64,000 nt of DNA. Origin: Epiperipatus broadwayi. Lineage: Eukaryota; Onychophora; Udeonychophora; Euonychophora; Peripatidae. The notes below the pieces were generated by a model. It was not told the DNA's origin. It did not search any database and saw only the letters and a list, made by a program, of their open reading frames with translations. The number at the start of each line of letters is the position of its first letter. Position 1 is the first letter of the stretch. The stretch is taken from contig JAQFVV010000157.1 of the NCBI GenBank assembly GCA_028023455.1, forward strand, positions 496,001 through 560,000. The letters run 5' to 3'. The position numbers were made by a program, and so were the translations under genes. Positions 34,991 through 47,299 of this stretch are shown piece by piece.

Positions 34991-37050
34991 ATAACTTTCT
35001 CTTATTCAAATTTTGATATTAATTAAAGTAGCCACTGCAATCTTTGAAGTCTCCAGAGTCAATAAAAAAAATAAACCCTATAGCATGCATAAAATGAACT
35101 ATTGATGTGTGTGTTTTAATATCTTGTATTTATTTAATATATGTGTGTGGTTATATATAAAAATCATAGTTAAGATTAATTAAGAAATTTTATAATTAGT
35201 TTACAAATTACAGTAAGCATATTAGTTAAAATAAATTATCTTTGAAAAATAATATTTTGTCGGTCAATTCTTTACTCCTACCACTAATTAGAGCAGCAAT
35301 TTATTGTATTATCCTTTTGATTGAGCTAGTTGGGATTTCTTAGGTGCTGAATTAGTTTGCTGTTGTTCAGAGTACGTTGGTTACCTTTTGTATAATTAAC
35401 TGGCACCTGCAGTTTACTCCAAAACAAAAAAGTGCCTTGAATGATAGGTGTTGAATTTTGCAGCTGAGAAGATCTGTGACCTTGAAACATAGTCATAGTT
35501 ATGTATCTTATATATAGCTCCAGCTTGGTCATAGGTACCCTCTGGGTATTATGCTTCTCTGCCTAAGGGACCATTATGGAGTAATACTTAAATTGCATTG
35601 AAGTAGATCGAATTTATAATAAATAATTGTATCATATTTTTTTTGATATAAAATTAAGTCTTACAATATTGTTTCACAATTTCTATTTCCATTAAAGAGT
35701 AAAAAAATTGTATGCTAGATTTTGTAACCTAATTGATCTACTACCTCACCCAGTTCAATATCTCTGACTCGCCTTTGCCGATGTTTTTACCTACTATGAA
35801 CTAAATCTCCAGAACCAAACCTAGCAGTAATACATTTGAGCCAGGAGAAAATGTCCAACTACCAATAGACCCACTATGAATCTGAGAAGATCAGAAGACA
35901 GGATTGATCACCCTGATACTATATTAAAAAAATCCTAGGTAAATATGTCTAGGCATCATTAATAGAATGTTTAAATTTTATTTCTATATCGAAATTTAAA
36001 TGTCATTTATAAGTGTTAACTTTTAACTATATTTAAATAAGCACATGATTGTTTAAAATTATGGTAATTTGAATAAGTGTTCATATTTTGTTTTATATTT
36101 TCAATATACCTTACATTTGTAAATTATTGGTGTGGTTTAAGTCCCTCTCCCTCCCTCTCTCTCTCACTTTACTTATGAATAAATAGATAATTGTATTTAG
36201 ATATTTTGTGTTATGCTGATCTCATGTCTTAATAGTTAGCCATGGTCAAGTGCTTGAAGCATGTTAATGTCATCTCATGGGGTTTAGTCTAAGGCTGGAT
36301 GGTACCCATAGGATTTAAATCCATTATAAATATCCCCACAAGATATGTCATGCTCCTTGCAACCATGGAGAATATACCTTGGCCTGGGGTGACCATTGTC
36401 TTAATATTTTTTATTAAATCACGAACTGACTGGGGATGATTAATATATATGTATTGATCATATTTACTCTTCTGCTTGAATAACAGGATCTAGAAATAAA
36501 GTATTAAAGATTAATGTGAGTTGTAAAATAGCCATAGAATAGATTGTAAAGAAGATAAATCCCTTTACAATATATTGTACCATTTATTTATATATGGTTC
36601 AAGTGTGTGATATAGAGTAATATTTACAGTTTAAAAAAAAGGTAAAAATTAAAGATCATTCAAAAGATGCAATGTAGTTTTTTTTAGTTAATATAATTTA
36701 TTTTAGATATGGACAATGAAAGATATTTATGTTTAAAATTAACTATTTAATTAAAGTTAAAATTGGAAAGAATGTAAGTGCATACAGATTGTTTATCCAG
36801 ATAAATAAAAGAAAGACATTATGCTAATTAAAACTGGTATAAATAATTTATATAAAAAAAAAACAACTTTGTAACTAAAAAATAATAATAAATGTACAAG
36901 ATTATCAACATGTATTCTGATAACAAAAACAAATGAGAAATGTATATGCACAGAAATCTTAAACTGACCAGAGTATAAAAGAAACTAATAACTTGGAGCA
37001 TGGTCTTATCTGTTTTTCTTTTGGCTGGTTCTGAATCATGAAGTATCCAG
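34991..37050. other. non-coding, no recognised gene
   Basis: AT-rich DNA with some mixed-composition patches (35330-35580, 35740-35930, 36230-36400) that I cannot assign. Confidence 0.35.
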
Positions 37051-37118
37051 GACCACTCTATGATGAAGTAATTCGCCATGCGGAGGGGAAATCGGAGCTT
37101 TCGAAGTTTTCGTCATAA
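37051..37118 (+). other. candidate terminal coding exon
   Basis: After a pyrimidine-rich run (TCTGTTTTTCTTTTGG) and TATCCAG, a possible splice acceptor, a frame reads PLYDEVIRHAEGKSEL and ends SKFSS then TAA at 37116-37118. It uses several CpG codons (CGC, GCG, three TCG), unusual in this AT-rich, CpG-poor DNA, as expected for a conserved coding end. The opposite strand offers a rival: an ATG in the context CCTCCGCATGGCG at 37079 opens MANYFIIEWSWILHDSEP, and GTAAGT donor-like sites lie at 37193-37203 and near 37265 on that strand. I do not recognise either protein, and no partner exon was found. Confidence 0.3.
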
Positions 37119-38083
37119 CGAGATCAATTCAAAAGCCTTTCAAGTCCAGCCTTACTACAGACCAGAAATGTAAAAATGTTGTGAGAAATCAAAGTTAACT
37201 TACCATGAGCTCTTTCAACCCAAGAAATACATGCATGCTGCAATCTACATAAATTTGCAAAACTTACCAGTAGGCTACTATTATTCATACCCTGATTTTG
37301 AACTAATTAAATGTTTGCAAAGTAACCTAAACAATAAACTTATAATATATTACCGATAGAGAAATTCACTGTACTATTTAAGGAACTTTCAGTTACAGCC
37401 TTCCAGAAGAAAATTATAAAAGTGAACATTAATTGTTAAATTATTTTAATTATTTAACCTACCTATCTGGATGAGCGATTGTATGTTCTTTCCAGTTTAT
37501 TAATAATTTATTGTTTAAATAATTTAATTTGTTATAATAAAATATTTATCTTTAATATCAACTTTTTATTGTATATTATTAATTTGAAGTTTGGTAGATT
37601 TTATTATTATAAATGATTATTTCAAGAAATGGATAATTACCTTTGCCAATATACTTGTTTAATAGTTCACCTCAGGAAAAATTCATATAAAAGATTAAAG
37701 TGACCAGAAAGTGAACTTTTTAAAATATTAAATTTTAGTTATTTGCTGCAAATCTATGAGAAAACATAATCCCGATTTTACTTTTAGTTATTGGTTATGA
37801 ATTGACGATGTGATGTGATGGATCAGTGAGTCTACAGCTCTGGCACCCTTTTAAATAAATAAAAAACTATTTCCACCAGCAATGAACATTGTAATAAATA
37901 GTAGGTCAGTTAATCAGGAAATATAACTATGTTTTTGAGATATCTAAACTCATATATATGAATGGAAGATTCTTCTTTTTCATAGTTTAATTAACTTGCA
38001 CTTTATAGTGTGTAAAATAGAAGGTCTAAATCCAATGTGAACACTGCAATATGTAATGAAAAATATTTTAATATTGAATAAAT
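37119..38083. other. non-coding, no recognised feature
   Basis: Besides the donor-like GTAAGT sites on the minus strand (about 37200 and 37265), nothing is supported. Confidence 0.35.
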
Positions 38084-38286
38084 ATGTCATGCAAAATTTA
38101 CCAAATCTATTTAAAATAATAATTGAATTGCCCTCTAGCTGCCATGTTCAATAATTTTTATAGTAAAAAAAATGGACCCCTTCTTATGATAGTTTAGGGT
38201 CCATTGCAAGATCGAGAGTTTTGCCATTTTCTTATTGTGAAATGTTATTGAACATGGCAACTGATTTGGTAAATTTCACATGACAT
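38084..38286. repeat. 203-bp foldback element
   Basis: The outer arms ATGTCATGCAAAATTTACC, then AAATC, and GATTTGGTAAATTTCACATG, then ACAT, an inner pair TGCCATGTTCAATAA / TTATTGAACATGGCA, and a central GGACCCC/GGGTCC pair form a nested palindrome. No coding. It is a MITE-like element. Confidence 0.75.
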
Positions 38287-39299
38287 TATATTTATAAAGA
38301 GTTAAAAGTTTAACACAATTGTAAATAATCTATTATTAGGCAGATGCCTCTTTAGCATCCCCCCCCCAAAAAAAAAATATTCAAAGAGAACAGGCTAGTT
38401 AACTGTCAATTAGCAAAGATTTAAAAATATGAGCATAGATACATAAACAAAAATATATGTATATAGGCAAAAAGTTAAACAATAGATAAATAGCTGCTAT
38501 GAGGGAAATACTTTTCCAATATTTTTCACCATCACCCTCAAAAAAAAAAAAAACCTTGAAGGAAAAGATATTATTCACCAGAATAATCAAATGTCAACTG
38601 GTAAGGGTTTTTATTTGTTTCTTCCTTGCTTTTACTAGCTAACAGAAGCTAAATACTTATTTACGATCAAAAATTAGATAGTTAATTGAGTTGAATCATG
38701 GTCAGATACTTAAAAAAAAAATCCTAGGCTATTTCAGAAATCCTCAGCTGATAAAATAATATATATACGCACCCACACACGTATGTAATATAAATAATCT
38801 TATTTTTATCTATCGCATGCTTTTATATATATATAGAAACATCATCATATTATTACCACAGAGACTAATTCATTTATTTAGGTGAATTATGAATTAAAAT
38901 TAGAATAAATACATTTTTATATAATTAAAAAAAAAAAAAAAATTAAATGTTTCGAAGACAAGGTGAAATCCGTAAAATAATCAATAATTAAGTAAGTGAC
39001 AAATACAATTATCATTAGTGAAAACAAAATAACAACAACAAATCATCTAATAGCCTTTATAATTCAATATGACATATGCAGTTTTAAAAATCTGAGACTA
39101 AACAAAAACATTCACACATACAAATATATATACATATGTAAAATAAATACCCATTATAGAATAATGATTGTAATAATGATAAAATAAAAAATATTAATGA
39201 TGATAATAAATACTCATAATAATAATTTTAAAGTACTATTAACACTTCAGTTTTTATATATATCAACATCATTATTTTCAAACATTATAGATCCATTGA
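38287..39299. other. non-coding, no recognised feature
   Basis: C- and A-homopolymers at 38360-38377 and 38927-38942. No gene. Confidence 0.4.
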
Positions 39300-40107
39300 A
39301 GAATTAAGGCTCTCCATGTTTAATGCAATTTCTCAGAACATAGCCTCTCTTCTCCACATCACACTAACAAACTTTTTTATTTCATTTATCTAATTAATAG
39401 GTAGTTCTTTTCTAAATATTTTCCAATCATTTAAGATTTAGTTTAAGATATCGACTGCCCATCTATTATCATCTCTTCTAGCAATATGCCTAGCACAATT
39501 CCACTTATCTCTTAATTCTTTCAATAATGTCAGTAATATTAATTTTTCTCTCATCCAAGTAATTCATTTTCGATCCATTCTTGTAACTTTCAACATACAT
39601 CTTTTAATAATTAAATGAGTAGTCTGAAATCAATTATTAGATTTCTTTTATGTTCAGTGCCAAAATCTCATATCCATAAAGTAAATGTGATAAAAAATTT
39701 CTATTAAAAAAACCTTTCTTAACAAATATAAAGGCACATCTCCTTTTATTATTAATAGTAATTTTATATTAATATTATCCAATATGTTATCTATATTAGT
39801 AATTTGATTAAAATATTTGTAGACATTTATTTCTTCTAATTCACGATTATCAATCTTTATTTTCTTCTTTTGAGGGAATCCATTAATCCTTATCTTGAGC
39901 TTTTTGATATTTATCTTTGGTACTGTTGTCTTATTTTCATCTAATATCTTTTGCAACATTTACTGAAACTCTAAAGCATAATTGAAAAAATAGCTATATC
40001 ATTTACAAAATCTAGATGATTTAAATAATCTCTATGTATTTTTATTTTCTTGTCCCCATTTTAATCAATAAAATATTTGTTGAAAAACAGCTGTAAAAAG
40101 TTTTCAA
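39300..40107 (-). pseudogene. RTE LINE relic, 3' part (split by insertion)
   Basis: Minus-strand frames carry LNHLDFVNDIAIF (the catalytic FADD block, now FVND) near 40010, a 101-codon frame at 39959-39654 with RINGFPQKKKIKI and EEINVYKYFNQIT, and near 39500 NCARHIARRDDNRW. These match the RTE copy at 1150-2500 in the same order. It is interrupted at 40108 by a different LINE; the missing upstream part continues at 41413. Confidence 0.8.
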
Positions 40108-40119
40108 CATATGGAATTA

Positions 40120-41400
40120 AACCACTAAACATCACATGATCACATGATTGCTCTTGTTAGCACAAGATGGCACTACTATATGGAGAAAAATCAAATATAA
40201 TGATGGTTAATACTGAGGAAAGAGAAGATGTAGAATTTTTATTGGGAGATATTAAGTTAAGTGTGGTGAATAGATATAGTTATTTGGGAATTATTTTAAG
40301 TAATCAGAAAAATTATTTGGATGAATGGGAGAAAAAATTGATAAATAAAGCAAAGAAAAGAAAGGGATTGATAAAGAAATTAACAGTATTTTCATATAAT
40401 AAATATGATGTAGCTAGAATTATATGGAAAGGAGTTGCAGTAGCAGGGTTAACATATGGTAATGATGCATTATATGTTAGTAAAAAGATATTAGATTATT
40501 TAGAAAAAGATCAAAGGGAAGTAGGAAGACATGCATTGGATGCAGAAGTATGGACAGCAAGGGAGGTAATTCAAGGAGAAATGGGATGGTCAAGTTTTCA
40601 TATGAGAGATGCAAAAAGTAAAATGAAAATGTTTGGTAGATTGCAGTTTATGGATAATAAAAGAATAGCTAAAATAGTATTTAATTGGGTTATGAGTAAA
40701 GGGCAGGTAACAAGATGGGTGAGAAAGGTAATGCGCTATGCAAAAGATTTGGATAAAGAATTTATATCAGTATATTTGTACAAAAGATGGGATGATTGTG
40801 TTAAGAGGATTATTGAGTGTTATAGTAGTAAGGAATGGGATAAAAGAATAAATTTATTAATAAAGACTAGGGAGTTAGAGAGATGGAGAAATAGTATGGA
40901 GAGTAAAAAGAGTTTAAATATATATAGAAATAAACAGAATATTAGGTGTGTAATAGTTTATTGTTTAAGGCTCGAACGGGATCTTTAGCTACAAAAGAAT
41001 ATACATGTAAATGGAAAAATATAGGTGATTTATTTTGTAAATTATGTAAGGAAGGAATTGAAAATATTAGGCATTTGTTAATTGAATGTAAATGTTTGAA
41101 AACAGAAAGGGTACATATAATGAAGTTGTGGAAAAATAAATATGAAAAGAGTGATTATACAGAAAGTGAATTATTGGTTTTTATGCTGGGTTTGGGAAAA
41201 GATAAGGGGGATTTAGATATAAAGGTTATAGAGTTGACAAAAATTATGTTGTGGAAATGGGATAGAGCAGATTATGGGTAAATTTAGAGTGGGGAATGTA
41301 AAAGAAAGTGGCTAACAGGTTTATCTGGGCATAATTGCTGAGATATTCTTGACTTCGTTTAAGGAGAAGCCATAATACATCACATCACATCACATCTTTG
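40120..41400 (+). mobile_element. 5'-truncated LINE nested in RTE relic
   Basis: The 12-bp direct repeat CATATGGAATTA (40108-40119 and 41401-41412) flanks it. The 3' end is a CACATC hexamer repeat (about 41378-41396), not a poly(A). The same tail is seen near 7650-7694. Only the C-terminal part of the polymerase is kept. The sense strand is strongly cytosine-depleted: line 40321-40380, for example, has one C and about 14 G. It is the younger of the two LINEs here because it interrupts the other and keeps long frames. Confidence 0.9.
40167..41281 (+). pseudogene. LINE polymerase C-terminal domain with zinc knuckle
   Basis: Two overlapping frames (40167-40988 and 40946-41281) are one protein broken by a single shift in the 43-bp overlap. 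The first has RYSYLGIILSNQKNY, then GVAVAGLTYGNDALYVSK, LEKDQREVGRHALDAE, GEMGWSSFHMRDAKSK and FNWVMSKGQVTRWV, the usual post-RT thumb order of LINE ORF2. The second has ARTGSLATKEYTCKW and the CX2CX8HX4C knuckle CKLCKEGIENIRHLLIEC, typical of the nucleic-acid-binding tail. The catalytic RT motifs lie upstream of the truncation and are absent. Clade cannot be named safely; RTE is unlikely because the nearby RTE copies differ. Confidence 0.85.
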
Positions 41401-41412
41401 CATATGGAATTA

Positions 41413-41990
41413 CCTTGTTAAACACTTATCAATGTTAATCTTCTTAGTGTTGATCATATAATCCAAACCCTGCCACTGCATTTCAATAAATTTTCTTCAG
41501 AATTAAAAGTTCAAAGTTTTAGTCGTTGAAATGCCTATAAAATTAAGCCCTATTTCATAATCTAAAATCAAAAGCATAATGGCACTATACATTCATTGAT
41601 TCTTTTATTAACTTCTTTCAATACTTTTCTGAGATCCACTTTACAAGAAGGCAGATAGATGTATAATTTCTAATACCTTTTTTATCACTTTTCTTAAATA
41701 TCAATATTACTCTTGCATTTTTCTAATTGCCTGGTACATCTTATCAATATTTTTTTTATTTCTTTAGTATTTCTTTTAAGTTATCAATAATTTCCTGAAG
41801 TTTTTCCTTTAGTTGCATGACAACCCAAAAAATATAATAATGGTAATGGTTCTTTTTTATTTATGGTAATGGTACATTTTTATTTATAACTATATAATTC
41901 TTTGTAGAACTCTTCGTCACATTTCAGTCATTTCTTTTTTAGTAATAGTTCCATCTTTTCTTCTTATTGGTAATATAATTTTTTTCCACC
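41413..41990 (-). pseudogene. RTE LINE relic, 5' part
   Basis: The minus strand resumes the element split at 40108. Broken frames recall KKGIRNYTSICLL (compare KKGDKEDRNYRPICLL at 1240) near 41680 and a decayed motif-A region near 41560. Many stops are present. Confidence 0.55.
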
Positions 41991-42119
41991 CAATATTAAA
42001 TTATTTTATACTTTTGAAATTTATTTTTCTCTTCTAAAGGTCCCTCCCCCCCAATTCAAAAGTATATTTTCTTATGTCATGATTAACTGTTTTATGTACC
42101 ATCTTACATACTTGTAGAT

Positions 42120-45100
42120 CTATGGTTCCCAAAAGTGGGTGGTACTGCTCCCCAGTGGGCATTGAAGCCTTCTAGGGGCACAATAGTGGGTTCAGAAGCA
42201 TTTGGGGGGCATTCAGGTGGTCTATGAGTCGGTCATATAAAAAAATTAATATATATTTAAAAAATAATTATTTTCATGATTTTGTGATTGGATAATCATT
42301 TAAAATTTAAATTCTGCATTTTAATTCATCTTACACTTTCAATTTTTTCATCAATCTTTTAATTATTTAATCGTTTGAAAATTGACAATGTCTGAAAGAA
42401 AGTACAGTACATCAATTTTCTATGTCAATGAGAAAATAGAGCACGTATATATGTGTGTAATAGGTTATGTTTACAATAGCAAATATATTCGTTATATTTC
42501 ATTCCAAAATATATATAAATCACTTTTCTGATTGATTTGTATAAAAATAAACCCAATTTTATATAATTTAATATTAGGAGTAAAAATAATAATGGCAAGA
42601 AAGAAATAAAATCGTAAATTTGAGTTAGCCTAATTAGTACCAATTTATATTACTAAATAGAGGGAAAAAACACAGCAAATATTATTCGAAACTTATATTG
42701 TTTTCTGTGGTTATGTTTGGTAGGTTTGGTGTTTATGTCTGGTGTAATTATTTTATTTATTAAATATTATTTATTATTTGGATAATGTCATGGTTGGATG
42801 AACAAAATGCACTTGTAAAATTGATTGTGTCTATCCATGCAGCAGATGAGTCTTAACTAGCAATATGTCAGAGCAACTATTACACAGGTAATTCATGCAA
42901 TACAGCATGTTTCAACAGAAATATGGGTGCTTGCAGTGTTCACAACATGAGTATGATGGTACCGCAAACAAGTCATTGCATGCAAGTCAATTCAGGCTGG
43001 ATTTCTAATCTATAAGTAGCAATGGTTTAGAAATAAGTTTCATTATTTTTTGTGTGTTTTGCCAACAACCATCAGTCAAAAGAGTGATAGATAAATGGAA
43101 TCATACAAAGTGTAAATTAAATCTTTTATTTTGTGAATATTGTTGCAAATTTTATTACTTCATTATATCTGAATCTAAAAAGAAATGTTGACAGTACTCT
43201 ATTGAGTATTTAAAATATGGCTTCATTCATTCTCCTACAAACCAATTATTATCTATGTGCTTGATTTGCCAAAAAGTATTTTCAAATGAAGCAATGAAGC
43301 CTTCTAAGCTACAAGAGCATTTGACTAAAATGCATGTTGACAAAAAGGATAAAGATTTGTCCTACTTTTAAGTACTAGAAGAAATACATTTTAAATGTCC
43401 AACTAAATCAATTTTTTTTGTGTTGACCACTAAATAAGATAATGATGGATTACAAGCTTTTTATAATCTTTCAATATTAATAACAAAAATGGGAAAAACA
43501 CACACAACTGATAAGAAATTAATCTTGCCAGCAGTAAAATAAATAATAAACACTATGCTTCATAAGACTGTATCAGATATCTACAGGAACATTCCTTTGA
43601 GTAATAATTCAGTGCAAAGAAGAATCAATGAAATGGCTGAAGATGTTGAAAAAATCATTGTGTGATTATTTGAAGACATGCCAATTTTCCATTCAACTCA
43701 AGGAACCAACTGTCCCAAATAATGAAGCACTACTCTTATCATATGTACGATTCATAAAATAAAAATTTTGTCAAGAATTATTGTTTACTAAAAATTTGGA
43801 AGTGGATACAAAGGAAGAATCTATATTTAAACCATGAATAAGATTTTCAAGAGAAAGAAATTCCTATTTGTAATATTTTATCTTCTGCTACTGATGGTAC
43901 TCCAGCAATGACAGGGTGCCACAAAGGTTTCATAGTGCATTTGAAACAAGCAGTATCAAATGTACTCGCTATACCTTATATTCTTCATCATCAACATTTG
44001 GTTGCGAAGAATTTAAGTGAATGCCTGCATATATAGCTCCATTAAGCTATTAGAGCAGTCAACAAGATTACAAGCAATTCAATGAATGACAGATTATTTA
44101 GCCAACTCTGAAGCAAAAACGATGAAGATGTAAATTATATGCTGCTTCACATAGAAGTTTGTTGGCTTTCAAAAGGTATTTGTCTGAATCAATTTCACAA
44201 TTTGTTTGATTCAGTACTAGAGTTCCTAGAAAACAAACTGTGGTCAAACAGATTATATACAAAAAGGACATCACTTATTTGACAAACCTCTATATCTACA
44301 ATTACAAGGTGATAAATTGAATTTAATTAAAACAAAAAAAAAACATTATTGCTGCATTTGTGGGAAAACTTCTTCTGTTCAAGTGGAATCTAGGCCAAGG
44401 AGAATATAGCTGCTTTTCTAATTTATCAGCAGTGTCTCTCAAAAAGGAAGATTTATTTACATATTGCCAACACTTGGAGGTTCTCCATGCTGATTTCAAT
44501 GAACGATTCAAGGATATTCTAAACATAAATATACCAAATTGGGTTCTAGATTCCTTCACACATGTAAACACAGCAGGATCATCAAATTTAGAAATGGGAC
44601 TCATAGAACTGACAACAAATGAAGAACTAAAAATAAAATTCAAAAGCGGATACCAAGAGTTCTGGCTTCAGAAATCAATACAGACACTGCACCCTGGATT
44701 TCAATCTTATTTGGCTGAGCATGAGTTTAATGCTGTAGCAAATTTACTGTCTAAGAAAAGGAACCAATTGCATATAACTGAGTGTCGTAATTTATGACTG
44801 TTTTTAATGAAAGTTGAACCCGATATTAACAAACTTTTAAAAATCCATCAGGTTCAACCTTCACATTAATTTATTTTTTCTTTGTATTTTTACTTTGTAA
44901 GTTTGAAATAAATAATTTTCTAACACATTTGATGGTGTTTTACTTATTGCAATAAAATTCTTACTAATGTAATACAATCTCCTAATATGTATTCCGAATT
45001 TTCATATTTAAACCATTGTATGAAACTCTGGACAATGTTATTCAAGCATACACTTTACAATCTTGACATATAGGCTACGTTTCATCAAAATTGGCATAGC

Positions 45101-45279
45101 AATAACTGTTTTCAAGATGAAGCACATATTATCCACTACTTCTTCAATAATTTAATGACATATGTATGTCGAAAATATCAAACGGATTGAACGCGGAAAA
45201 CTGTTACAATTGGGGGGCGGGGTACAAAACGTATGTCTTGCAAAATGGGCAGTGGCCCAAAAATGTCTGGGAACCTATG
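42120..45279 (+). mobile_element. hAT (Buster/ZBED-type) DNA transposon, dead
   Basis: The short inverted ends are CTATGGTTCCCAAAAGTGGG at the left and, inverted, CATAGGTTCCCAGACATTTT at the right (ending 45279). The flanks TTGTAGAT (42112-42119) and CTCTAGAT (45280-45287) match 6 of 8 and fit both the hAT nTnnnnAn and the Buster nnnTAnnn target patterns. The subterminal region has the GGGGCA/GGGGGGCAT style common in this group. The length of 3160 bp and one transposase gene are normal for an autonomous element. Coding is broken, so it is immobile now. Confidence 0.88.
43080..44869 (+). pseudogene. hAT transposase, ZBED5/SCAND3-like, broken
   Basis: This encodes a DNA transposase that would cut and insert the surrounding element. 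Across frames, in order: IEYLKYGFIHSPTNQ; a BED-type zinc finger with CLIC, VFSNEAMKPSKL and HLTKMH (43258-43335); KMGKTHTTDKKLILPAV; RNIPLSNNSVQRRINEMAE; FSIQLKEPT, where the family has FALQLDEST, so the first catalytic Asp is Lys; ATDGTPAMTGCHKGF (second Asp kept); LHIEVCWLSKG (family HTEVRWLSRG); and a 145-codon frame (44360-44797) with the dimerisation end ANLLSKKRNQL. After one more stop the tail VEPDINKLLKIHQVQPSH ends at 44869. At least six stops or shifts and the lost Asp show it is inactive. ZBED5-type genes are domesticated relatives of this group, but nothing here suggests domestication. Confidence 0.88.
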
Positions 45280-45287
45280 CTCTAGAT

Positions 45288-46699
45288 ATTCAATAAGATT
45301 TTAATTAGAGCATTTTTATATATTTTCATATTCTTTCTTTTCTTCATAAATTGTCATTTCATATGAAAATTTCACTAAATTGCTGCTTTTTTGTTCTAGC
45401 TATCTTTGTTGCAGATCTTAATAGAATATTAGTTAACTTCTCATTAATCTCAATTAAGTTTGAACTATCTTCAAAATATGTTAATATTTTAAAACAATTA
45501 GCAAATTCTAATTTAAATTCACTGGAATGATTTTAAAGATGAAAAACATCAATTATTACACATCAATTATTAATACTATCCTTTTTAATAATTTTCATTT
45601 CTTTATTTTTTTTTTATCAATATGTATCTTACATCTCATTAATAGATTCAACAAATTTAAATACACCAATAATTAGTCTAATTTGAAAATGTTAGTAAGT
45701 GATAATTAATTTAGGTTTTCTTATCTGAAAAAGAATATTTAGAAAGACTGAATAAATTACATATAAAATATACTATTTTTCCATGAAACTTTTGTAGCAA
45801 ATCTAAAAATATAGCATAAAATGCTTAAATTATTTTAAATATAAGATATGAAACAATAAATACATATATTTTGTATTGAATAATATGAACTCATTATAAT
45901 GCACCCAAACCTACTGCTCCAACAAAAAAAAACAACAACATGAAATTGAACAACTCACTTAAGCTTATTGATATGCAATATTGTTGCCACAATATCATGA
46001 AAGTTATAGAAATTGATTATTAACATGATAAAAATTAAGTTAATTAAATAATGTTGATATGTTTATAATTATTCTAATTGAGAGGGAAGTGTCAAATGCT
46101 CTCATTATAATTGTATAGGCGATGCTTCTGTTAAATGATCCACATCAAAATACACTTTGATAAATTTAATTATCACTACTTTAATCTGAATAATAGAATA
46201 ATTGATAAAAATAGTTAATAACATAGGAGCAAAATAAACCAAAAATTTTTGACAATGATAATAACTATTTGTGATAAACACAGCTTTCCTGACTAATGAA
46301 TGGTACCTTGTTTCTTTGGACTATTTTATTAAAATTATCAACTTCTTTAGGAATTTTGAAGCAATTGAACACATTCCCAATCAACTTTACCTTTTGATTT
46401 CATGAATTCATAGACTTTTCACATATTTAGTCTATTCACTCTTCTAAGATAGTCTAGTAATGAATGATTTTTCCAATCAATAATTAATTTCGTTACCTTA
46501 GATATTAGAAAAAAAATTAAGATAGTGGCTAACTTGATTAAAAGCATTATTCATTTGACAATAATCCAATGGAATATCACACTAAAAATGTAGAAATAAT
46601 AAGAATAATAATAAATTAGTGGTATGTTTCTATATTGCATTACTATAAAAGCTTTAAATAGCTACTATAAATCAATGGCATTTCTAAATCACAATGCAA
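45288..46699. other. non-coding, no recognised feature
   Basis: AT-rich DNA. No gene or paired repeat noted. Confidence 0.4.
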
Positions 46700-46859
46700 A
46701 TAATAGTCAATGGATGAGGTTTTTCCACTTTTCCTTCACTGTTTCATCCTCTACTTTATAAAAATTGATTTACTTACTAATAATTTAGATTTAATTGGAT
46801 TGATTATAGACTGCCTATCTGAAATGATTTTTAAGCTTCATCTGAAATCTAACAGTATT

Positions 46860-47290
46860 GCCACCTGTGCTAAACAGAGTAATCAATGGATGCCAGAAGG
46901 CTTGTGCATAAAATCCCCATCTAATGCCTACTCATCCAATATCCCCAGACTAGTTTCTGGCTTGTGGCCTTTGTCAGTGAGGAGCTTTGGATCCGAGAGC
47001 ACTGCATCTAGATCTTAGGATCTAATGCAACCCTCTAGCAAACACATTTTATCTCTACTTAACTACAAAACTATGAGAATGAAATTGAAAACACAAAAAA
47101 TATTTTCAATCTAAGCTCAATAGCTTATATAGTCATATGGGTCTGAACTCAATTCAGCACCCATACATTTTGGTGTCTTTGGCTCTTTTACAACCATAGC
47201 CACCACTATCCTATTAGGCAGGATTGGTGTTAAACCATTAAGCGTCAAACCAGAGCATGGCAAAATGTGTCAATTGCTACATCACAAGAT
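46860..47290 (-). repeat. PLE terminal-repeat or retrozyme-like relic with hammerhead core
   Basis: The segment has more balanced base composition than its flanks. On the minus strand, 46977-46953 reads CTGACAA, A, GGCCACAAGCC, A, GAAAC, then TAGTCTGGGGATATTGG. CTGACAA is one CpG transition from the hammerhead core CUGACGA; GGC/GCC forms stem II; GAAAC is intact. The GTCTGGG(G/T)AT that follows also follows the core at 48781, so both belong to one family. A 102-codon plus frame (46710-47018) crosses it without protein resemblance. Family identity is inferred from the motif, not from a linked PLE gene. Confidence 0.5.
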
Positions 47291-47299
47291 TTTTCATAA

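Noticed and set aside
36140-36170. CT-rich run as a splice acceptor tract
   Set aside because: Simple repeat; no coding frame follows.
44323-44643. 106-codon minus-strand frame
   Set aside because: Shadow of the hAT transposase frame.
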